A stretch of 28,350 bases of DNA from JANNOG01 sp031398915 (GTDB lineage: Bacteria > Actinomycetota > Actinomycetes > Actinomycetales > JBBAYJ01): assembly GCA_031398915.1 (NCBI GenBank), contig JANNOG010000037.1:1-28350 (forward strand), written 5' to 3'. The notes under the pieces were generated by a model. That model searched no databases. It was not told the origin of the DNA and was given only the letters and a program-made list of their open reading frames with translations. This document shows, piece after piece, positions 14,274 through 21,839 of the stretch; positions within the stretch are counted from its first letter, which is position 1; the number at the start of each line of letters is the position of its first letter. A program made the translations under genes and the position numbers.

Positions 14274-15434
14274 GTGGCCGGGCACCGATCGATGCTCGAC
14301 GTCGGCGGCGCCGCCCCGGTCCACCCAGCAGCCATCGCCGCCTGGTCGGACGCCGTCGGTTCCGGCTGGGCCGATCCGCGCCGCCTGCATGCCGAGGCTC
14401 GCACGGCGCGGCGACTTCTGGACGGCGCCCGCGAGAGCCTTGCCGCCACCCTCGGATACCGCGCCGACGAGGTGTTCTTCCCGCCGCATCACCCCGCAGC
14501 GGCGCAGGCCGGCGTGCTCGGCCTGGCGGCGGCCAGGCGCCGCGCGACAACCGTCGTCGTCGGCGCGGTGGAGCACAGTGCCGTCCTCCATGCGGCCACC
14601 TGGCACGAGAGCCACGGTGGTCGGGTCGCGGTGGTCGAGGCCGACGCGCTCGGTCGGGTCCACGCCGCCACGGTCGCCCGGGCGATCGACGACGCGCCGG
14701 CGGGAACGGCGGTCGTCGCCGTGCAGAGCGGAAACGGCGAGGTCGGCACCTACCAACCCATCGAGGGCATCCTCGCCGTCACCCGCGAGCGTGGAGTTCC
14801 CCTGGTCGTCGACGCGGCGGCCACGCTGGGGTGGGGACAGCACCTCTGCGACGTCGACGTACTGATCGGTTCACCTCGGGCATGGGGGTCGGTCGCCGGC
14901 GTGGGCCTCCTGGTCAAGCGGAGCGCGGTGCGCTGGCGGCCACACGAGGCGGGCGAGGCGGAGAGCGCACGTCGGCTGCCGGGTGAGGCCGCCGGTGAGG
15001 TGGACATCCCCGCTGCCGTGGCCGCCGCCGCCAGCCTGCAGGCGATCGAGGCGGACCGGCTAGTGGCTGCTCGCCTCAGTGCCTCGATCGATCGGGTGCG
15101 CCGAGCGGCGGCGGACGTGCCCGACGTGGTCGTGTACGGCGACCCGGACGACCGAGCGCCCCACATCGTCACCTTCTCGGTGCTGTACCTACCGGGCGAG
15201 TTGGTGGTCGACGCGTTCGACACGGCGGGCATCGCCGTGGGGTCAGGGTCGGCGTGCACGTCGGACACTCTGGAGCCCAGTCACGTCCTGGCTGCGATGG
15301 GCGGCCTCACCCATGGGAACGTGCGTCTGGTGCTGCCGAGAACGGTCACCGACGCCGAGATCGATCGGTTCTGCGTGCTGTTACCGGAGGTCATCGAGCG
15401 CCTGCGACGACAGACCGGCGTGTCCGACCTGTGA
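14274..15434 (+). CDS. Cysteine-desulfurase-fold protein lacking the PLP lysine
   Basis: A 386-aa class-V aminotransferase-fold protein of the IscS/NifS group, intact in frame throughout. Retained landmarks: Glu100-His101 (AVEHSAVLHA; the His normally stacks on PLP), Asn154, Asp180 (VVDAAATLGW), the catalytic-loop Cys328 (GSGSACTSDTLEPSHVL), and Arg351. Lost landmarks: the S-x-H-K PLP motif reads Ser200-Pro201-Arg202-Ala203, so the Schiff-base lysine is alanine; the phosphate-binding S-G-x-T loop reads PPHHPAAA (70-77); the Gln after the Asp180 turn is Ala. A normal cysteine desulfurase needs that lysine, so classical activity is doubtful. The start GTG 14274 follows TACGTT by 6 nt. The stop overlaps the TusA-like start (GTGA), so the two are made together. 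Fold is confident; function is unknown. Confidence 0.85.
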   Translation: MAGHRSMLDVGGAAPVHPAAIAAWSDAVGSGWADPRRLHAEARTARRLLDGARESLAATLGYRADEVFFPPHHPAAAQAGVLGLAAARRRATTVVVGAVEHSAVLHAATWHESHGGRVAVVEADALGRVHAATVARAIDDAPAGTAVVAVQSGNGEVGTYQPIEGILAVTRERGVPLVVDAAATLGWGQHLCDVDVLIGSPRAWGSVAGVGLLVKRSAVRWRPHEAGEAESARRLPGEAAGEVDIPAAVAAAASLQAIEADRLVAARLSASIDRVRRAAADVPDVVVYGDPDDRAPHIVTFSVLYLPGELVVDAFDTAGIAVGSGSACTSDTLEPSHVLAAMGGLTHGNVRLVLPRTVTDAEIDRFCVLLPEVIERLRRQTGVSDL

Positions 15435-15703
15435 TCGACGACCTCGTGATCGATGCCAGGGGGACGCTGTGCCCCGAACCGGTCCTGCGCGCCGCCCGCG
15501 TCGCACGGACGCTGTCCGCCGGAACCCGGCTCGTGGTTCTCGCAGACGACCCGGCCGCCGCAACCGACCTGCCCGCCTGGGCACGGCTGAGGGGTCACCG
15601 GGTGGTCTCGATTCGCACCCCACGACCACCGGATGCGGGTCGCGACATCGTCGTCACCGTCGAACTCGGCGCCGGGCGATCGACGTCAGGACAGCCGGAC
15701 TAG
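15431..15703 (+). CDS. tusA: TusA/SirA-family sulfur carrier
   Basis: A 90-aa protein of the TusA family (usual length 75-90). The defining CPxP motif is intact: Cys14 in DARGTLCPEPVLRAARV; this cysteine carries a persulfide in the family. A beta-alpha-beta-alpha-beta-beta layout follows, with TRLVVLADDP and a central helix. GTG 15431 overlaps the stop of the desulfurase-like gene by 4 bp, giving translational coupling. Its stop shares a CTAG palindrome with the convergent aat stop. In relatives, TusA receives sulfur from a cysteine desulfurase for tRNA thiolation or cofactor sulfur; the neighbour here lacks the PLP lysine, so its donor is uncertain. Confidence 0.87.
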   Translation: MIDDLVIDARGTLCPEPVLRAARVARTLSAGTRLVVLADDPAAATDLPAWARLRGHRVVSIRTPRPPDAGRDIVVTVELGAGRSTSGQPD

Positions 15704-16467
15704 GCCGAGACCTGGATGAGAGCCGCGATGCCCGGGGAGGTCGTCGCCGCATCGGCTGCGGTCCCGACCGAGTGGGCACCTCCGGCGAAGGCCGCCGGAA
15801 CCGGCGCTGCCAGTGCCTCCCCCAGGATGCCCAGGTAGGTCGAGCGGTCCACCTCAGTGACACCCAAGGTGGCGAGGTGGTCGGTGCGCCACTGAACGTC
15901 GATCACCCGGCGGGGATCACCGTCGGCGTCGCACAGCCGGGCGAGAGCGACGACGGCGGCCTTGCTGGCTCCGGTGACGTGGTGGAACTTGCTCTCGGCG
16001 GCGAACAGCCCGCCGATGGCTATCCCGAACAGCCCGCCGGCCAAGGCGCCGTCGCGCCACACCTCCACCGAGTGCGCCATTCCTGCGTCGAACAGGTCCC
16101 GGTAGGCCCTGGCGTAGCCCGTGGTGATCCACCGGCCCGGCCGCGAGGGATCTGCGCAACCCGCCACGACCTGGGCGAAGGCCGTATCGACGGTCACATG
16201 GAATCCGCGGCGCTCGCGCCTCATCGAACTGGACTCACGGACTGCACTGGGGCGTAAGACACCGCGTGGATCGGGTGAGAACCACCCGATCGGACCCGAC
16301 CCTCGTGGCCCGAGGCCCATGGGAAAGGCGCCGGAGACGAACCCGGCCAGCAGATGCCCGCGGTCGAGGCGACCACCGATGGCTACCAGGTCCTCCCCGG
16401 CGGGTGCGCGGTGCACCCGGGTGGCGAGTGCCGTGTGCAGGCGCAGGGTCTGATCGCGGCGACTCAC
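15700..16467 (-). CDS. aat: Leucyl/phenylalanyl-tRNA--protein transferase
   Basis: A 255-aa enzyme that adds Leu or Phe from aminoacyl-tRNA to proteins with N-terminal Arg or Lys, tagging them for ClpS/Clp degradation. Family blocks in order: DLVAIGG, GWFSPDPRGVL, RWITTGYARAYRDL, AHSVEVW, GGLFGIAIGGLFAAESKF, GASKAAVVAL, and IDVQWRTDHLATLG with the conserved Asp. GTG 16467 is preferred: CACTCT lies 7 nt upstream and codon use turns GC-rich at third positions from here. An in-frame ATG 16527 gives 20 more residues, but those codons end often in A or T (GGT, GTT, AGA, TGT). The stop shares CTAG with tusA, leaving no room for a terminator. Confidence 0.88.
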   Translation of the reverse strand: MSRRDQTLRLHTALATRVHRAPAGEDLVAIGGRLDRGHLLAGFVSGAFPMGLGPRGSGPIGWFSPDPRGVLRPSAVRESSSMRRERRGFHVTVDTAFAQVVAGCADPSRPGRWITTGYARAYRDLFDAGMAHSVEVWRDGALAGGLFGIAIGGLFAAESKFHHVTGASKAAVVALARLCDADGDPRRVIDVQWRTDHLATLGVTEVDRSTYLGILGEALAAPVPAAFAGGAHSVGTAADAATTSPGIAALIQVSA

Positions 16468-16474
16468 ACAACAG

Positions 16475-16480
16475 AGAGTG
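16475..16480 (-). promoter_or_regulatory. Possible -10 element of aat
   Basis: Minus-strand CACTCT, 7 nt, then GTG 16467: a degenerate match to the TANNNT spacing seen at other genes. A stronger hexamer, TACTTT, lies further upstream, 10 nt before ATG 16527, and could serve the longer form. The remaining gap up to the erpA stop (16468-16661) holds only these elements and a hairpin. Confidence 0.28.
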
Positions 16481-16646
16481 GCGCCTCGGCGTCCTCTGGT
16501 CCAGCTGATCCGGGCAACCTCACCCATCAGTCCCACGAAAGTAACGCAGAGCAACGGCGCCGGGGCGATTAATCCGGAGTTGTCCACCACGTGGGTGACG
16601 AGACCGCTTCACAACCTCCGGCAGACCTGTCGGAGCTGGCCTCGAA

Positions 16647-16660
16647 CCGTCGTGTGACGG
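16647..16660 (-). terminator. Hairpin just after the erpA stop
   Basis: CCGTC and GACGG form a perfect 5-bp stem with a 4-nt loop, beginning 1 nt after the erpA stop codon on the minus strand. It could end the glxK-erpA transcript or stabilise its 3' end. No U-tract follows. Confidence 0.35.
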
Positions 16661-16661
16661 C

Positions 16662-17045
16662 TTAGTGGAACGAGTCCCCACAGGCGCAGGATCCGCCCGC
16701 GTTGGGGTTGTCGATGCTGAAGCCCTGCTTCTCGATCGTGTCCGCGAAGTCGATGGTGGCCCCGTCGAGGTAGGGGACGCTCATCCGGTCGACCACGAGG
16801 GCGACGTCGTCGAACGCCTTCACGGCGTCACCGTCGATGGTGCGGTCGTCGAAGTACAGCTGGTAGATCAGCCCCGAACAGCCACCGGGCTGGACCTGGA
16901 TCCGCAGTCGAAGGTCGTCACGGCCCTCCTGGGCCAGCAGGGCACGCACCTTGTCTTTGGCGACATCCGTCAGGGCGACCCCGTGGGTGGGTGTCGCCGT
17001 CTCGGTGTCGACTGAGCTCTGGGTGTCAACTGCGGTCTCTGTCAT
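16662..17045 (-). CDS. erpA: A-type Fe-S cluster carrier / insertion protein (ErpA/IscA family)
   Basis: A 127-aa HesB/IscA-family protein that binds and delivers Fe-S clusters. The three ligand cysteines are present: Cys56 (QPGGCSGL) and Cys120/Cys122 in the C-terminal SCACGDSF. The first ~22 residues are Thr/Asp-rich and probably disordered; the fold starts at VALTDVAKDKVR. ATG 17045 has GGAGG 5 nt upstream, a clear ribosome site. It follows the glycerate kinase gene by 64 bp on the same strand, as in mycobacteria. Possible clients in the window are RimO and NadA, both [4Fe-4S] enzymes (inference). Confidence 0.93.
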   Translation of the reverse strand: MTETAVDTQSSVDTETATPTHGVALTDVAKDKVRALLAQEGRDDLRLRIQVQPGGCSGLIYQLYFDDRTIDGDAVKAFDDVALVVDRMSVPYLDGATIDFADTIEKQGFSIDNPNAGGSCACGDSFH

Positions 17046-17109
17046 GGTTCCTCCATCGGTCCGGTCTCACGAGCACCAACGCCACATTCGGCCCCGCCTG
17101 TTCCCCAGA

Positions 17110-18216
17110 CTACGTGGCCTCCTCGGCCCGCGGGTGCGACCACGTGGCAGCCACCCGCCGCGCCCGCGCAGTCAACGTGACCGCGGCGTCGCGCAGTGCC
17201 TCGGCAACGGTCACCCGTCCGTCGACAACGGCGTATGCCGCATCGATCCCCGCCGTCGAGAACTCGCGACGACCCACGAGTACCTGGCCCGCGATCACCA
17301 CCACCGGACGCCCGGTGCGCTGCCCCGTCCTGGCGACCGCGGTGACGACCTTGCCGCGCAGACTCTGCCAGTCGAAGCTGCCCTCACCGGTCACCAGGAC
17401 GTCAGCGGAGGCGGCGATGTCCTCCAGGCCGACCGCGTCGGCGACCACCTGCGCGCCGGGCTCGCGATGGGCACCCAGCGCCAACAGGGCGAACCCGATC
17501 CCGCCCGCGGCACCGGCGCCGGCAGCTGCGGGTAGGCGGTCGGCGTGCCCGACCCCGACGGCCTCGGCCTGGGCCACGACCGTGGAGGCCCAGGCGGACA
17601 TCGCCGCCTCCAGGCGAGGGAGTTCGGCGACCTCGGCACCCTTCTGCCGGGCGAACCCCAGGCTGGCACCCGTCGGACCGAGCAGGGGTGAGTCGATGTC
17701 ACTGGCGATCACCACATCGACGCCGACCAACCTGTCCCGTGCCGCACCCAGCCCACCGAGGGCATGCAACAGTCCGGCGCCACCGTCGTTGACGCCCGAT
17801 CCGCCCAGACCGATCACCAGCCGCCGCGCGCCCGCGCCCACCGCGGCGACCAGGAGGTCGGCCACGCCGGCCGACGTCATCGCAGCCGGGTCCCGCCGGT
17901 CGAGCGGAATCAGATGGAGCCCGCACGCCAGGGCCGATTCCACGTACCCGGTGGGCGACCCCGAGCGGTCGTCGTCCACCACCAGCACCGCCGCCGGAAC
18001 CGAATCCCCCATCGGTCCGGTGACGACCGCAGGCACCAGTCGCCCGCCCAGGCGGGCGTGCAGTACGTCGACGAACCCCGGTCCACCGTCGGCCAGCGGG
18101 ATTCGGAGCAGCTCGTCGTCAGGGGCGTGTGAGCGCCATCCGGTCGCTATCGCGTCGGCCGCCTCGACCGCGGTCAACGTGCCACTGAAACAGTCGGGGG
18201 CGACGACGACACGCAT
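17110..18216 (-). CDS. glxK: Glycerate kinase family protein (GlxK-like)
   Basis: A 368-aa protein of the glycerate kinase type-1 family, which phosphorylates glycerate with ATP. Motifs: MRVVVAPDCFSGTLTA at the N-terminus, PLADGGPGF, GLGGSGVNDGGAGLLHALG, GARQKGAE-like block (GFARQKGAEV), AAGAGAAGGIGFALL, and TGEGSFDWQSLRGK. The classic ADGGEGT reads ADGGPGF here; I recall the actinobacterial branch carrying this form, so the substrate may differ from glycerate. ATG 18216 has no Shine-Dalgarno; CACCCT lies 6 nt upstream. Divergent from nadA with 69 bp between starts. Precedes erpA, as in M. tuberculosis. Confidence 0.88.
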   Translation of the reverse strand: MRVVVAPDCFSGTLTAVEAADAIATGWRSHAPDDELLRIPLADGGPGFVDVLHARLGGRLVPAVVTGPMGDSVPAAVLVVDDDRSGSPTGYVESALACGLHLIPLDRRDPAAMTSAGVADLLVAAVGAGARRLVIGLGGSGVNDGGAGLLHALGGLGAARDRLVGVDVVIASDIDSPLLGPTGASLGFARQKGAEVAELPRLEAAMSAWASTVVAQAEAVGVGHADRLPAAAGAGAAGGIGFALLALGAHREPGAQVVADAVGLEDIAASADVLVTGEGSFDWQSLRGKVVTAVARTGQRTGRPVVVIAGQVLVGRREFSTAGIDAAYAVVDGRVTVAEALRDAAVTLTARARRVAATWSHPRAEEAT

Positions 18217-18222
18217 CCGCCG

Positions 18223-18228
18223 AGGGTG
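18223..18228 (-). promoter_or_regulatory. Possible -10 element, leaderless glxK start
   Basis: Minus-strand CACCCT, 6 nt, then ATG 18216. It keeps the A2 and T6 of TANNNT at the spacing used by stronger examples here. Weak alone. Confidence 0.3.
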
Positions 18229-18273
18229 CCAGGCCCCTGCCGACCCGGTGCCATGGCGGTCGGGAACCAGGTC

Positions 18274-18279
18274 GACACT
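18274..18279 (+). promoter_or_regulatory. Possible -10 element, leaderless nadA start
   Basis: GACACT, 6 nt, then ATG 18286. A degenerate -10 with A2 and T6 conserved. GGAG is only 2 nt from the ATG, too close for a normal ribosome site, which favours a leaderless start. Confidence 0.3.
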
Positions 18280-18285
18280 GGAGTC

Positions 18286-19509
18286 ATGACGAGCACGGTC
18301 ACGCCGAGTTCTCGCGCCCCCCGACCCGTGACGGTCCCCGAGACCATGCTGCTGCTGGGCCGTAGCCGCGACCTCGGGAGCGAGCGAGGCGTCGAATGTC
18401 CCGGCGACCTACCTGCCCCGTCCGACCCCGACCTGGTCACCCGCGGCCGGGCGGCCCGCGAGGCGCTCGGGGACCGGGCATTCGTGCTGGGCCATCACTA
18501 CCAGCGCGACGAGGTCATCCAGTTCGCCGACGTGATGGGCGACTCGTTCAAGTTGGCCCGCGACGCAGCCGCCCGCCCCGACGCCGAGTTCATCGTCTTC
18601 TGTGGGGTGCACTTCATGGCCGAGAGCGCCGACGTCCTCACGGCACCGACACAGCAGGTGATCCTTCCCGACCTGGCAGCCGGGTGCTCGATGGCCGACA
18701 TGGCGGCGATCCCCCAGGTCGAAGCAGCCTGGGACGACCTGGTCGACGCGGGTGTGGCGGCGTCGACCGTGCCGGTGACGTACATGAACTCCTCTGCCGC
18801 GATCAAGGCGTTCACCGGCCGGCACGAGGGGACCGTGTGCACGTCGAGCAACGCACGAACCGCCCTGAGATGGGCCTTCGATCAGGTCGGCGGCATCGAC
18901 GGGACCGGGAAGGTGCTGTTCCTGCCCGATCAGCACCTCGGTCGCAATACCGCGGTCCGAGAGCTCGGGTTGTCCCTCGACGACTGCGTCGTCTTCGACC
19001 CGCACCGCCCCGGTGGCGGGCTGAGCGACGACCAGCTGCGCGACGCACGGATGATCTTGTGGCGGGGCCACTGCAGCGTCCACGGCCGGTTCACCCCGGC
19101 GGCGGTCGACGGCTACCGCGAGCGGGTTCCGGACATCACGATCATCGTTCACCCCGAGTGCCAGTACGAGGTGGTCGAGAAGGCGGACGTGGTCGGCTCC
19201 ACCGAGGCGATCATCAAGGCGATCGCGGCCGGCGCCCCCGGCACGTCGTGGGCGGTCGGTACCGAGTTGAACCTGGTGAAGCGACTGGCGGCGCGTCACC
19301 CCGAGCAGCAGATCCACTTCCTGGACAAGAGCGTCTGCTACTGCTCCACGATGAATCGCATCGACCTGCCGCACCTGGTGTGGGCGATGGAGTCGTTGGC
19401 CGCCGGGACCGTGGTCAATCGCATAGTCGTCGACCCGGACATCGCCCATTGGGCGCGGGTGGCGCTGGATCGGATGTTGTCGCTACCCGGCGAGACCGCT
19501 ACTGACTGA
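18286..19509 (+). CDS. nadA: Quinolinate synthase NadA
   Basis: A 407-aa [4Fe-4S] enzyme that condenses iminoaspartate with dihydroxyacetone phosphate to give quinolinate for NAD synthesis. Motifs: GHHYQRDEV (69-77), LPDLAAGCSMADMA with Cys134, FLPDQHLGRNT (212-222), WRGHCSVHGRF with Cys263, HPEC with Cys292, and Cys351/Cys353 in DKSVCYCSTMNRI. Three of these cysteines ligate the cluster. It is the longer form, with a ~60-residue N-terminal extension. ATG 18286 is preferred over the open frame from 18226, which overlaps the glxK control region. No nadB or nadC follows. The 3' end overlaps the convergent M20 gene by 27 bp. Confidence 0.95.
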   Translation: MTSTVTPSSRAPRPVTVPETMLLLGRSRDLGSERGVECPGDLPAPSDPDLVTRGRAAREALGDRAFVLGHHYQRDEVIQFADVMGDSFKLARDAAARPDAEFIVFCGVHFMAESADVLTAPTQQVILPDLAAGCSMADMAAIPQVEAAWDDLVDAGVAASTVPVTYMNSSAAIKAFTGRHEGTVCTSSNARTALRWAFDQVGGIDGTGKVLFLPDQHLGRNTAVRELGLSLDDCVVFDPHRPGGGLSDDQLRDARMILWRGHCSVHGRFTPAAVDGYRERVPDITIIVHPECQYEVVEKADVVGSTEAIIKAIAAGAPGTSWAVGTELNLVKRLAARHPEQQIHFLDKSVCYCSTMNRIDLPHLVWAMESLAAGTVVNRIVVDPDIAHWARVALDRMLSLPGETATD

Positions 19510-20890
19510 GGCATCGGGCAACAGCGCCTCCAGTAGCAGCGCCTCTGCGACGCAGGCCCGCTCCCACTCACCCAGGTGCAGTGACTCGTCCACCCCGTGA
19601 GCCCGCGAGTCCGGGTCCTCGACCCCGGTCACCAGCACGGTCGCGTCGGGAAACCTCGCCGCCAGGTCGGCGATGAAAGGGATCGAGCCGCCGATCCCGA
19701 GGTCCACCGGTGCCACGCCCCACGCCTGGGACAGCGCCCACCTGGCCGCCTCGTAGGCAGGTGCCTCGGTGTCCGCGGCGAATCCGGCACCGGACTCGAC
19801 GAGCGTGACAACCACATCGAGGCCCCACGGCACCGCGCGTCCCAGGTGCTCGCCGAGGGCGGCCACCGCGTGCTCAACGTCGGCTCCGGGCGGCACTCGC
19901 ATGGACACCCGGGCTCGGGCCTGCGGGTAGAGGGTGTTCGACGCCTGCGCTACCTGCGGGAGGTCGAGCCCGATCACCGCGACAGCCGGTCCCAGCCAGA
20001 CGCGGTCCGTAACCGAACCGCGCCCCACCAGGCCGCCGGCCACGACACCTGCCTCGGCACGAACGTCGGCCTCACGCCACGGGCGCTGCCGGGCAGCGGC
20101 GCCCACGGCCTGCGGCGTGGCTGCGGGTATGCCCTGCACGGCAACCGAGCCGGCGGAATCCCACAGCGACGCTAGGGCGACCAGCAGGGCGGCGACCGGA
20201 TCCGGGGCGACACCCCCGTAGATCCCCGAGTGGACGGCGTGATCGAGGGCGCTCACGCTCACGTCGACCGCGGCGATCCCGCGCAGCGTCGTCGTCAGCG
20301 CCGGCACGCCCACCGCGGCGTTCGTGGAGTCGGCCACGACCACCACGTCGGCCCGTAGCCGTTCGCCGTAGGTGTCGAGGAATCGAGTCAGGGTCGGCGA
20401 GCCGATCTCCTCCTCACCTTCGACGAACACCACCACGTTGACGCCCGCGTCCACCCCGTGCCTCGCCACGTGAGCCGACGTGGCAGCGAAGTGAGCGCCG
20501 ATCCCGGCCTTGTCGTCAGCGGCCCCGCGGCCGTACAGCCGACCCTCGCGTTCGACCGGGTCGAAGGGCGGGTGCGACCACAGGCTCAGGTCACCGGTGG
20601 GCTGCACGTCATGGTGGGCGTACAGCAGGACCGTCGCGGCTGCGGGTGCGCCGTTGCGCCGGGCCACCACGGCCGGGGCGCCCCCCCACGTCGAGCACGT
20701 CGACACTCATCCCCGCAATACCGGCGAACGCGGCGGCCGTCTCCGCGGCGCAACGCGACACCGCATCGGGAGGTCCTGCACTGATCGACGGAATCCGGAC
20801 CAGGCCCGTCAGCAGCGTCCGAGCGGCCGGCAGCGCCTCACGCACCGCACCCTTGACCGCGCCCACGGTGGCCGTGTCCAGTGTCGTCAC
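19483..20890 (-). pseudogene. M20-family dipeptidase, split by a single-base frameshift
   Basis: A metallopeptidase of the M20 dipeptidase group. Zinc and catalytic residues are intact: His in YAHHDVQP, Asp in GRGAADDKAG, Glu-Glu in EGEEEIGS, Asp in VADSTN, His in RAHGVDESLHLGEW; HSGIYGG marks the dimerisation domain. The N-terminal ~68 residues, from GTG 20890, including PAARTLLTGLVRIPSISAG, lie in one frame. The rest lies in another. The frames meet at a G7 run on the minus strand (20681-20687); with six G the sequence would read on as DVGGAPAVVARR and give one 468-aa protein, a normal length. So this is a one-base insertion, real or from sequencing. The 3' end overlaps nadA by 27 bp. Confidence 0.85.
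20681..20687. other. G7/C7 homopolymer at the M20 frameshift
   Basis: Seven C on the plus strand, read as GGGGGGG by the dipeptidase gene. Six would restore one reading frame. Such runs are hot spots for slippage in replication and for sequencing error. A comparable run (C8, 8460-8467) in ftsK keeps its frame. Confidence 0.85.
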
Positions 20891-20901
20891 CTCGACGACG
20901 C

Positions 20902-20907
20902 TACCCT
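20902..20907 (+). promoter_or_regulatory. Putative -10 element, leaderless DUF3043 start
   Basis: TACCCT, 7 nt, then ATG 20915, with no ribosome site. It sits in the 24-bp gap to the divergent M20 gene, leaving no room for an untranslated leader. This is one of the best leaderless cases here. Confidence 0.45.
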
Positions 20908-20914
20908 CACCAGC

Positions 20915-21505
20915 ATGTTCGGGCGGCGCAAAGACCCAGTGGTGGTCACTGAAGATCCGGCGTCGGTCGCCGTCAAGCCAGACGGCAAGGGGCGACCCAC
21001 ACCGAAGCGGGCGGCGGTCGAGGCGGGTAACAGACGGCCCGTGGTCGGCGGCGGGCGCGACAAGCGGCCGGTCGCGACACGCTCCAAAGAGGAGCGCCGC
21101 CTCGCCTGGCAACAGACCACCGACGCGCATCGCACCGAGGATCAACGATATCTTCCGCTGCGCGACAAGGGCCCGGTGCGGAAACTCGTCCGGGACCTCG
21201 TCGACTCACGGCGCAACATCGGCGAGTACTTCCTGCCTATCGCCCTCGTCGTCCTGCTGCTGAGCGCGCTCCCGTACACCGCGGTCCAGATCGGGTCGGC
21301 GGTTGGCCTCTACCTGATCCTCGGCGTCCTGCTGATGGACTCGTTCCTGTTGTTCCGGTCGGTGAAGTCGAAGGTTCGGGCCACGCTCGGGGACGCGGCG
21401 GCCAGCGAGAACGGTCTCGGGATGTACGCCGTGATGCGCGGCTTCCAGATGCGGCGGATGCGCCGGCCCCACCCCCAGGTCCGGCACGGGCAACCACCAC
21501 GGTGA
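20915..21505 (+). CDS. DUF3043 family membrane protein
   Basis: A 196-aa protein of a family found in actinobacteria (Rv2206-like). The first ~100 residues are highly charged and basic (RRKDPVV, PTPKRAAVEA, RSKEERRLAWQQ), ending in KGPVRKLVRDLVDSRRNIGEYF, a stretch I recognise as typical of DUF3043. Two membrane helices follow (about 104-125 and 128-148), then a cytoplasmic basic tail rich in Arg and Pro. Topology is probably both ends inside. ATG 20915 is chosen because the longer open frame is antisense to the M20 gene. It starts 24 bp from that divergent gene. Function is unknown; position near glycerate kinase, erpA and cobT is shared with mycobacteria. Confidence 0.85.
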   Translation: MFGRRKDPVVVTEDPASVAVKPDGKGRPTPKRAAVEAGNRRPVVGGGRDKRPVATRSKEERRLAWQQTTDAHRTEDQRYLPLRDKGPVRKLVRDLVDSRRNIGEYFLPIALVVLLLSALPYTAVQIGSAVGLYLILGVLLMDSFLLFRSVKSKVRATLGDAAASENGLGMYAVMRGFQMRRMRRPHPQVRHGQPPR

Positions 21506-21513
21506 CGCGGGCC

Positions 21514-21777
21514 TCAGTCGGTGCCCGGATGCAGACTCATCGGTCCGTAGACGGCACGCCCGTCGACCTCCAGGGTGACCGCGTCCACTCCCCCGCTCAA
21601 CAGGTCGCGCCAGAACTCGCCCACCCACGACTCCGCGTCTGCCTGGGACGAGAACCGGGGCGACTCCGATGCCGCGCCCCGAACGTCTGCCGTCGATGCC
21701 CGGCCCTCGGTGTCCGCGTATCGCCAGGTCCATACCGAGGTGGGCTCCAACGGGGGGATGGGTGCATCGCTCGCCAT
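21514..21777 (-). CDS. Small hypothetical protein (87 aa)
   Basis: An 87-aa soluble acidic protein with features of a real gene: GC-rich third positions, a central TSVWTWRYADTEG strand, FSSQADAESWVGEFWRDLL as an amphipathic helix, and a closing DAVTLEVDGRAVYGPMSL strand pair. I recall similar short proteins of unknown function in other actinobacteria, but cannot name a family. ATG 21777; the preceding bases TAGCGTCG also precede the M20 start, at 4 nt before a TAGCGT hexamer in both. Convergent with the DUF3043 gene (8-bp gap) and divergent from the cobT-like gene (62-bp gap). Function is unknown. Confidence 0.7.
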   Translation of the reverse strand: MASDAPIPPLEPTSVWTWRYADTEGRASTADVRGAASESPRFSSQADAESWVGEFWRDLLSGGVDAVTLEVDGRAVYGPMSLHPGTD

Positions 21778-21839
21778 GGCGCGACGCTACTGCGGGCCGT
21801 CGCGGGGGGCCCTCGTAGGACGGCTGGGGCCCACCGACG

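Noticed and set aside
16468..16527. Longer Aat form from ATG 16527
   Set aside because: The 20 extra codons are A/T-ending far more often than the gene body and match nothing typical of the family, although TACTTT upstream keeps it possible.
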